Origin: Mesostigma viride
Lineage: Eukaryota > Streptophyta > Mesostigmatophyceae > Mesostigmatales > Mesostigmataceae
Direction of reading: 5' to 3'
NCBI GenBank assembly: GCA_009746045.1
Contig: RPFO01000764.1
Coordinates: forward strand, 318,501 to 382,500
DNA: 64,000 nucleotides
Part shown: positions 56,346-64,000 of the stretch, one piece after another
How positions within the stretch are numbered: position 1 is the first letter of the stretch
Layout of the letters: each line of letters begins with the position of its first letter
Notes under the pieces: generated by a model
What the model saw: the letters and a program-made list of their open reading frames with translations, nothing else
What the model was told of the DNA's origin: nothing
Databases searched by the model: none
Made by a program: the position numbers and the translations under genes

Positions 56346-57293
56346 ATGGATATCGGGGCGGTTTTTGCCCTCGCCCGGCGATCTCTGTTCTGTAGCAATG
56401 GACTTCGAGCTGGCATAATATGGGTAGGAATTTTGATTGGCTACAAAATTGCCAAGACGGCTGTAATGCTTTTGGTGTTGCCGCTGCCCATGCTCTCTCT
56501 CCTGGTCGATATAGCGACCATGTGCTTCGTATTCGCACCGCTTTGGACAGGCTTAAAGTGGAGTGCGCTTCTCTTGGTTCGTGGAGAAGGGGAAGTGGAG
56601 GTTACTCCAAACAGCGTCTTTGAGGGTTTCAAATCCAGGGAAGCAATAATGAAATCTGCTGCCATGTTTGGGCTTTTCTTCTCATCGGTTATAACAGTAA
56701 TGCTCTTGGCAGGAGTCATGGGCTCCCTAGTACTGGCATTAATAGCGCCCCCCGACGAAAACGCGGGTGCGGTGCAGATGGGAAAATCCGTTGCCGACTG
56801 GGGCATGAATCCCACCGTCCACAATATAGCGACGTTTGTGTCGCTGACTGGAAAAGCTGGCAGTTCCCGCCGTCTTTTGGCTGATTCCGGCAATACTGGC
56901 ACGCCGGCAGGAGAAGATCCAGGCATGGGAGAGGACTTGGGCCCCGTGCTTGCTGTCTTTGTCTTCCTTCTTTGTGTTAGCATGATCTACGTGCTGCTCT
57001 TTTACTCCATCTTCATGCCGTTCAGCTTCCTCGTTGTGGACCGACCCTACATGAGCATGTCGGAGACACTTGGCAGCGCCGCATTCATGACAAAGGGGTT
57101 TCGCCTGCGTATCTACTTGATCTTGTTAATCACCACGGTGCTGAACGGAATTGGCGCCCTCACCTTCGTTGGCTTGGCGTTCACCTTGCCGCTCGCATTT
57201 GTGGTGGAGGCAGCGGCCTATGACAACCTGTCCCAGTACACAACCAGCATGGAAATTGTCCCGGAGGCAAAGGATGGCATTTTGGCCACCTAA
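56346..57293 (+). CDS. Multi-pass membrane protein, 315 aa, function unknown
   Basis: Single-exon reading with hydrophobic segments near residues 20-75, 103-133, 201-228 and 256-288. A hydrophilic stretch (about 155-198) contains SSRRLLADSGNTGTP. The C-terminal half has a polar loop, VVDRPYMSMSETLGSAAFM, between membrane segments, then RLRIYLILLITTVLNGIGAL. Its pattern recalls bacterial DUF975/YciC-type integral membrane proteins, but this is a resemblance in layout only. No catalytic motif is visible. It is the only intron-free host gene here, and it begins near the conserved-looking context ACCATGGAT. An ancestral or transferred bacterial-type gene is possible but unproven. Confidence 0.7.
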   Translation: MDIGAVFALARRSLFCSNGLRAGIIWVGILIGYKIAKTAVMLLVLPLPMLSLLVDIATMCFVFAPLWTGLKWSALLLVRGEGEVEVTPNSVFEGFKSREAIMKSAAMFGLFFSSVITVMLLAGVMGSLVLALIAPPDENAGAVQMGKSVADWGMNPTVHNIATFVSLTGKAGSSRRLLADSGNTGTPAGEDPGMGEDLGPVLAVFVFLLCVSMIYVLLFYSIFMPFSFLVVDRPYMSMSETLGSAAFMTKGFRLRIYLILLITTVLNGIGALTFVGLAFTLPLAFVVEAAAYDNLSQYTTSMEIVPEAKDGILAT

Positions 57294-57560
57294 ATGCACA
57301 TGTGAGCGGCCTTGGTCACTGGGAGACTTGAAATCCTGTTGATGGGTGATCACATTTTTCATCGATCATGGATGCATACCCATGACTACCTATTAGGCCA
57401 ACTTGTGGATGGGGACCCACACATGTCCTTAACAGGGATAATCAACTAATTAATAATAGGGACCATTGATTAATTAATAACATAGTCATTTTGAGTTGTC
57501 TCTTTGATTTTAACATGAAGTGAGACAACTATGCCTTATTCAACATATTAGTTGAACATG
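57294..57560. other. Downstream flank of the membrane-protein gene
   Basis: AT-rich with TTAATTAATAA pieces near 57450-57480 and an inverted GTTGTCTC / GAGACAAC pair (57496-57530). Nothing else is seen. Confidence 0.45.
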
Positions 57561-57899
57561 TTGACCCTGTTGGATAGGAGACCCCCGGCCGGCCACCATG
57601 GGCGCTGAAAAATCGAGCTCCTGACCCATACTCCAACATCGCATGTGCCTCGCCACATCCCAGCAATGACCTTCCTTTATTCCATTTTTGTTTTTGTCAT
57701 TATTATTGCTCTTTACTTTGTCCTTATTTATTATTGTTCGTATTATTGCCGTTTACATTTTCTTTTCTTTTTTCTTTCTTTTTCTTTTTCCCTTTGTAAT
57801 ATATGTACTCCTTACTTATTCTTTTAGCCCCTTCGTGTATGTGTGTATGCGTTCCCTCTTTTCCTTCTTAGTTTTGGTTGTTTGTGTTGGTCGTGGTGG

Positions 57900-57942
<43 letters not shown>

Positions 57943-58098
57943 CGCGTGTGTGTGTATGTGTGTATTCCCTATCAACCATTCTTGTTACCCTCTGTCTCCC
58001 TCCATGCAGGTCTGCCTAGAGATAGCCATGCGGCTCCCGTGGCCTTCGCGTTTTTCCTCTCAGACAACTACCCTAGTCCTTCCACGGCGTTGGATCGC
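57561..58098 (+). repeat. Dispersed repeat E, copy 2
   Basis: Same start (ACCCTGTTGGATAGGAGACC) and end (TTGGATCGCCAT) as 11436-12126. The TTTC run is only a few units and the GT run is about 25 units, interrupted by a GC run. Confidence 0.75.
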
Positions 58099-58195
58099 CA
58101 TTAAAATTAAAATTAAGATAGAACATGCCTCCGTTGGGAGATCATGTAGCACATATTCCGTGATGGCTGGCTGCCGAGCTTCCCCTCCTCTCCTC
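58099..58195 (-). mobile_element. Family D LINE 3' end, minus-oriented fragment
   Basis: A (TAAAAT)-type tail followed by ACATGCCTCCGTTGGGAGAT and CATGTAGCACATATTCCGTG, i.e. the family D hairpin in reverse. Confidence 0.65.
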
Positions 58196-58205
58196 CACCA
58201 CCACT

Positions 58206-58605
58206 GCTTGAAGATGCAGGGCTTCTGGGACTATCCGTACTCCGCGCCCGCATGATTGACAAGGAGAAATGGGCTGCCATCTGCGATAAGCACCTTCCCG
58301 AGGGGTATGCTCCTGTTTTCTCCCCACGGGCCCCGCGGCCCGTTGCTAGCCAGGGTATAGAAGTCCGCAGGTGGAGGTTATTGGTCCTGATGATAGCCGC
58401 TACACTACCGCCTCGTCTGCCATTACAGTAGAGGACAGCTCGGATGAGGATTACATCCCCATCTAGTGCTTAACGGTTGGGGGATGATGCAGACGATATT
58501 TGTTTAAACTTTTGTGTAATTATTTTTCGCTAAGCTAATGAGATTAGCATAGTACTCCGTGGCATGCCTTTGCGCATGACACGCAAGTACTTACTTACTT
58601 ACTTA
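58206..58605 (+). mobile_element. LINE-B 3' end, second copy
   Basis: Nearly identical to 25795-26195, from GCTTGAAGATGCAGGGCTTC to the CAAGTACTTACTTACTTAC tail. 5'-truncated within the end of ORF2. Confidence 0.88.
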
Positions 58606-59907
58606 CTCCACCACCACCGCCACCTCCAAGCTCCTCGCCTCCACCTCCACCACCACCGACGCCCTCACCGCCCAGCTCCTCGCCATCGACAAGCGCCTGC
58701 AGGACAATGCCATATGTAGCCATCGAATGCTTGCAAAACACCGCAGGCATCACTGCCCAGGCGGTGAAGGACATCGCCGCCCGGCCAGCCCCTGCTGGCC
58801 CTGCTGGCGATTCCCCTCCCACCCAGACCTGGGCAGCCATGCTGATGAACCACACACCACCACCACTGCACCTCCGCCATCGCCGCCCAGCTTAAGCAGC
58901 ATCTACGCTGGACCTCCGCGAGGAGGCCGAGCTCGCCAAGCGCAGCCTTAACGTCATAGTCAAGCACTTCGACCCGCTGCAGGCCGAGACCTCCGAGACC
59001 CTTGCCCTGGCGTTTGAGAACAGAATCCTTGTCCCCATGGCTCTCACTGGTAAGGGCAAGCCGCGGGGGGTGACCCGCCTTCCCCGCTCGCGGGGTAAGC
59101 CTGGCCGGCCCCTCCCCCTTGCTCCTCACCTTTGACACCATGGCGGATAAGATGGACTGTTCCTCAAGGGTCGCAAGCGGCTTGGGGGGACCTCCTACGC
59201 GTTAATTGGACGACGACTTGACCTTGACGCAGCAACAACGGCGACGGGAGCTATGGCCGACCTACCTCCAGCTCCGGCAGACGGCGGGGCAGAAGCCGGT
59301 CTACTGGAAGGGGGCGGACATCTACGTCGCCCACAAGCCCTGGCAGGCGACCCCTGCCGCCCCAGCCACCCCAGCCACCCCAGCCTAGGGAATGTAGCAG
59401 TAGTGTAGACTAGAAAGCTTACTAGAAGGCTTATGTGGCCATGTATGCCTACGTGATGGGCCCACACCAGCCCTTGCAATAGCCGTAGCAATTTCGAGTC
59501 ATGCTTTGCCAATGCAGGGAGTTACTCTCTGGTGAGAGGCCATGTGTACACCAGCTATAGCCTAGCCACATACCTTCCACCCCATATGTCATGCAGGCCT
59601 TCTAGGCCCTCTCCTCAAGCCGCCTTGTGTGCTTGTGCTTGTTTAGGAGGCATGAACCATCATGGCGGTGCAGGTGCACCTTGTGCACCCAGAGCAGGTG
59701 ATAGTTGTACATCCTACACCTGCAGGTTGTCGCCCTGATTGTATTACAAACCCATAGATGCCCCCGGCCCCCGGGGTTAATGACTCCCCAACGGGAGCAC
59801 GAGTCTAATTAATTAATTAATTAATAGATGCCCCCTTCTCAGGGCTATGTGTTACATATGCTCCCCACGGAGCTATGATTTCAGTAATTAATTAATTAAT
59901 TAATTAA
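58606..59907 (+). mobile_element. Family A retroposon, 5'-truncated copy A7 with ORF1 remnants
   Basis: The broken ORF1 runs from the Pro/Ser-rich middle through CLQNTAGITAQAVKDIAARP, KRSLNVIVKHFDPLQAETSE, LDDDLTLTQQQRRRELWPTY and KPVYWKGADIYVAHKPWQAT (stop near 59388), with frameshifts. Then the 3' UTR, hairpin GCTCCCCACGGAGC and (TAAT)n tail. Again no reverse transcriptase precedes the tail. A 59-bp family C insertion lies at 59766-59824. Confidence 0.82.
59766..59824 (+). mobile_element. 59-bp family C insertion: terminal hairpin and tail only
   Basis: Inserted in the A7 3' UTR between two copies of TAGATGCCCCC (59755-59765 and 59825-59835). It consists of GGCCCCCGGGGTTA, then TGACTCCCCAACGGGAGCAC and the (TAAT)n tail. 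Confidence 0.9.
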
Positions 59908-59924
59908 TTATCAGCATCGATCCC

Positions 59925-60479
59925 CATGGATGCCACTAACTGTGCCGGGCTCCTTGCAAACCTCTATCTATACACTTATGAGCTTGCATTCATGGCCGGA
60001 GAATCTCATTGCCTCAATTAACAATGATGTTCTCATCAGGCGTTTTATCCACGTGTACATGTCGATGTACATTGATGATGTCATTGCTTTCGACAACCCT
60101 GATTTCGTAACCCATTTGTATATCTGCACAGCTAGGTCTGCCTGGCATGCATCTACCCGCAAGCGTCCCTCACATTGAAGCTCACGTCGGAGGATACTTG
60201 TTGCAATTACCTCGGTCTTAACATTACCCATATAACAAGAAGGGCTGGCGTAAGGCGCTGTCTATGATAAGCGCAAGGATCCTAAATATCAGCAAACTCC
60301 TTTTATTCGCTACCCCGATATTCACAGTCTCCTTTCCCACACAGCAAAATATGGTGTTGTTCTTAATCAGTTGCATCGCTTTCCCCGTCTTTGTTCTTAT
60401 CGTGTCGATTTCATCACACGCGACTCTTGTTGAACTCTTGCATCGCCGTTTGTTGGTCAAAGACTATGACCGAGACATT
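59925..60479 (+). pseudogene. Penelope-like reverse transcriptase, left part
   Basis: NCAGLLANLYLYTYELAFM (about 59939), then RRFIHVYMSMYIDDVIAF with the catalytic YIDD (about 60067) and DNPDF. In another frame come LKLTSEDTCCNYLGLNIT and a DKRKDP-type block, then RVDFIT and LLVKDYDRDI. The N-C-A-x-L-L-A-N-L and Y-x-D-D motifs, with the NPDF and YLGLNI spacing, are those of Penelope-like elements in algae as I know them. Several frameshifts. It stops at 60479 where a DNA element is inserted and resumes at 63881. Confidence 0.72.
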
Positions 60480-63400
60480 CACATCACCTAAAAACGGCCT
60501 TTTTTGTTACATGGGGTCATATCTCCCACACATATAGTCAGATCGGGGTGCCTTTCTGGACTTAAGGTCCCCCTAGGACCCTGTTCACATCACATTAATT
60601 GGGGGGCCAACTGACCTATTTTTAGCATCAAACCGTGACGTGGAAAAGTGCAAAAAACGATGTTTTCCAGGCATAAGGAGGCATAGCAGCCACACACAAG
60701 TAGTAAATGTAGTCCAATTCAGCTGGAAATGGTCATGCTTATTAATTTATATCCAAAGACAAAAACCGCCCTTAAGTATGCAATGTAGGACCAAACTATG
60801 TGCTATAATTCTGGCATACATGAGCCAAAACACCGTTTTAGTGCATTATTTTCAAACTTATGAAGCCCCTGCCAGCACATATGCGGCCCAACCATGCCAG
60901 AATTCGTCACATTAATAGCACAATACTTGAATTTACACTAGAACACAAGTTGGACATATTAGGACCACTGCCGGCCCACTAAAAGTGACGGATGCAAGCA
61001 GAAATAGAGCGATTTTTGCAAAAATACTCCATATTCTGCGCCATTGTCTTGGAAAACTTTGCATTCTTCACTCAATTATCGTCATGGCTGTCATGGGATT
61101 CATATACATGCCACTGGGGCTGGATACATTAGCCAACACAGACTAAAAAAGCGATCATCAAGGGATAAAATCACCATCAATCACAGTAGATGCTGGCATT
61201 CGGAACAAGCACCATAGTGCCTACAAGCCTCAAGAAGGGGAGCTTGGCTGACCAGTCGTGCCTGTCGGCTGACCAGTCTCTTTTCTAAACGGGCCCCGCT
61301 CGGCAGCACACACAATCTCCTTTGCAGTACTTGGCCCACTCTGCTGGGCACCCCTGCTGTGCGTGTCTTATAGCAGCTAATCCAAATATATATCTGCCAG
61401 GTGCCTCTCTGCTACATGGAAATACAAAGCGCAATCAAGGACAGCAGTGGCTTGGGCTGCTATTCAATTGAGCTCAGCACCTAGCTGCTGTACAACATAA
61501 TTCTGCATCAGTGCCTGTCCTAATTGCGCCCCCCCGCCCCCTTGCCATCATCGTCATGCTCATCATAGTCTTTGGAACGTGCACTGAACTCCAACCCTTG
61601 GACAGTCCATAGGTCATTAAGAATCTGTGCATGTAATGCTAGCTCTTCTCAGTTGAACTCATCTACCACCCTCTCATGGTCGTGTCATCTCTCATGTAAT
61701 CCACCTAGGTTTATCGTGGCCACTGATCTTTCAGCCCCTCCTGACATCAAAATCTGGGCAAACACACTGTTGACATCGCCCTTCCGTTTTAGCCTGCATG
61801 GCTCCTCATGTTTACCCTTATCTCATCCCTCAACACACCTATAACTGTCTATTCATCCCCCTTGCATAGGCGGTGCATAACTGCGGCATGATGGGGGCTT
61901 GCCAAAAATAGGTGTAAAATGCATGGGATGGCACGGGGAGGCTCACACTCATCGGTTTACAATCACACTCATGTGCTAACAGTGTCCCTCTCTGCTTTTG
62001 ACACTGCATGCACATGCATTTCCTACCGGCTATATCAAGCCTTTAGTGTGGTTTGGTGCATCAAGAGAAATGGCAGGTCAGCTGAGTGCATCAGACCACA
62101 TTTGTGTTAAGTGTACGCTTGCAACGCTGTTTGCCCACCGCATGGAGCTCCCCTTTCGGACAGTGGCGCAAGTAGCACTTACACCTTACTCCCAGCCGCT
62201 CACCCTGCCCATGCTAGCAACAAGAACAAATGCATGGTCCCCATCCCAACGTAAGGTGCATCACATGGATGGCCCTGCCATCACCTAGCAGTGTGCCACC
62301 CCTCTCCACCTCAACCTACTCTGAAATGCCAGGGCCCCAACAAACCTTTCAAGACATGGCACTCCTCAAAGAAGGCAACCCCTCAAAGAAGGCGAGGCAG
62401 TTTAGGTCTAGGGGGGCTTTGGGTAAGTTAAAAGATGATAGAGTTCACTAACACAGGCCACGGCAACGACAACCTGCCTCACCCGCTGCATCCATACATC
62501 ACAAGCCATAAACTGCACAGCCTCGCATGATTGCCTAAGGGTCACGTGATCCAAGGTGCCCTTCAGGCTCACCCCAGCAGCACACCGGCCCATCCTCACC
62601 ACCCCACTGGTCATAGTCATCTACAGTGGCATCAAACTCCTCTAGGACAGAGTGCAGTAAAGGCAACATAGACGTCCTGACACAATTGAATAAGAACGTG
62701 GCTGCTACCTACTGCCCTTAATAAAAAATGTCCATGGCTTGCACAAATACGCATTCAATTCTTCAAGCAAGCATGCTAACACCTTCACAGCACATCCCAA
62801 GGTTTATATCCATCGAGCTTTGTCAACAAGCATGACTTCCTGATGCAAACTTAGCTGTCAAGCTAGGAGGAGGAAAGCTAGGTAAAGAGGTGAGATAGAC
62901 CCCCCCACAGCACCTTCCTGCACCAAAACCATGACAATATCATCCAGAGCTTGCTAAATACGTACAGCTAGCCGGTAGCGGGCGACCTTGCAGTCCAGGT
63001 TCAGCGCGAACATCTCGTGTCAGCACCCGGCGGAGATGGCGGACGCGAACCCACAATGCTATAAAAGCGAGTCATAAGACTATTTCGGGGAGCGGTGAAC
63101 GGCTTGGAACACCGAAGGTATGCCGCGACAAAAGCCTGAAGTTTTTCTCGGAAATACACGCCTGGATGTGGATTAGGGCACCGTTGTCGTGCTTGTGCTT
63201 GCGTTGCGAGCAGGCAACCAGTGTTTCTTGCAGTGTCGAGCAGTAACAGATGGTGGCGCGAGAGCAATATGTGACTTTTAAATCATGGCTACACAGCTTA
63301 CACCTCCGCAGGCATGTTGGAACAAGCCCCGCCATGCCGTGAGCCGAAAAAAAGGAAGAAACGCATCAAGCAAGGACGGTCGTAAACGTCACTGAAAACA

Positions 63401-63880
63401 GCAAAATCTGACCTGCCGGCAGGTAATGCGACAGCCTGGAAAATGTGATTCGTTTCTCGAAAAACTGATTAGCGCTCGTGAAAGTAGACTTGAAGCCCAT
63501 TCGGATTCCACCTTTTGGGAATTGTGAGCTTCCAACAAAAAAGTTTCCCCCACAATTAATAAACATGCATTTTCGCTGCCAATTCCAGATCTGGCCGACA
63601 CAAAAAATCAGCGTCTCAGTTTGCGAATTATTTTGACGCATGAACATACGCGAATAATATCTACCATGCATCATCGCAAAGCAGGAGAGTTTACGCGTCG
63701 TTTGCATCCATCGCAGCGACTTAACATGCATAATTGACTTTTGACTGATATTCCGGCGGACATAGGGTCGACAGCCATGCGAGGTGGAATTTTTCTGGTC
63801 CCGTCGTCCTCAACGCGACGCGTTCGCGCCAAAATTCCCAGGATCTCATGTAACCGGACGGACCGATTTTAGGTGATGTG
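60480..63880. mobile_element. 3.4-kb non-autonomous DNA element with about 40-bp inverted ends
   Basis: Left end CACATCACCTAAAAACGG and inverted right end CACATCACCTAAAATCGG; after a few differences both continue with GTTACATG-R-G-R-TC. The homologous uninterrupted sequence in the minus-strand Penelope copy (19905-19945) defines the ends and shows that at most one flanking base (T) was duplicated. No reading inside resembles a transposase; the interior is otherwise featureless. The superfamily is undetermined. Confidence 0.8.
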
Positions 63881-64000
63881 TATGCTCCGTCAAGTCCCGG
63901 TGTTTTTGGCAACGTCACCCACATCTGTTCGGTGCTGCCCCTTGGCACAAGCTCTACAAACAGGTCGTGGACCGGCTGGATCGCGTACAGTAGTATCTCC
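63881..64000 (+). pseudogene. Penelope-like reverse transcriptase, right part, running off the window
   Basis: TATGCTCCGTCAAGTCC, then QRHPHLFGAAPWHKLYKQVV and DRLDR in frames close to those of the copy at 19801-20040. It is the direct continuation of 59925-60479. Confidence 0.72.

Overview
This is a eukaryotic nuclear window. Four split or single-exon host genes with GT-AG introns sit in a sea of retroelements, DNA transposons and satellites. A plastid fibrillin with a transit-peptide-like start, a TMEM260-type membrane glycosyltransferase, a sugar porter, and a Penelope-like retroelement of the kind common in algae all point to a green alga (Chlorophyta or close relative). The species cannot be named from the sequence.

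Host genes. (1) 230-11038, plus strand: the last 12 exons of a TMEM260-like (DUF2723) protein; its 5' end lies outside the window and nearly every intron carries a different minisatellite. (2) 31129-33007, minus strand: a two-exon plastid-lipid-associated protein (fibrillin). (3) 45140-52553, minus strand: a four-exon sugar porter of 1622 residues whose central loop is about 970 residues long. (4) 56346-57293, plus strand: a single-exon multi-pass membrane protein of unknown function. No RNA gene was found.

Everything else is mostly mobile DNA, much of it nested. I use local names. Family A is a retroposon that carries only a LINE-type ORF1. Families C, D and F are related LINE 3' ends with a conserved ORF2 tail. 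Family B is a near-complete but broken LINE with ORF1, endonuclease and reverse transcriptase (20507-26195). There is also an L1-like LINE (53011-55205) and fragments of a Penelope-like element (19580-20040; 59925-60479 continued at 63881-64000). DNA elements are recognised by comparing an interrupted repeat with an uninterrupted copy: a piggyBac-like element (14443-16159), a hAT-like element (36518-37845), a 3.4-kb element with 40-bp inverted ends (60480-63880), and several MITEs.

The most striking observations are these. Family A has a nearly full-length copy (27446-29395) between target duplications, with one long ORF1 and no reverse transcriptase, so it looks like a non-autonomous ORF1-only retroposon. 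Insertions of families A, C and D repeatedly show target duplications of 11 bp. Families A, C and D share a 3'-terminal hairpin (CTCC - loop - GGAG) just before a short-unit tail. These features suggest one shared target-primed integration machinery serving autonomous and ORF1-only elements. One family C copy has expanded an internal CCAT run from about 4 units to about 288 perfect units (1.15 kb). In the TMEM260-like gene the 3' end of an exon together with its splice donor has been amplified about tenfold.
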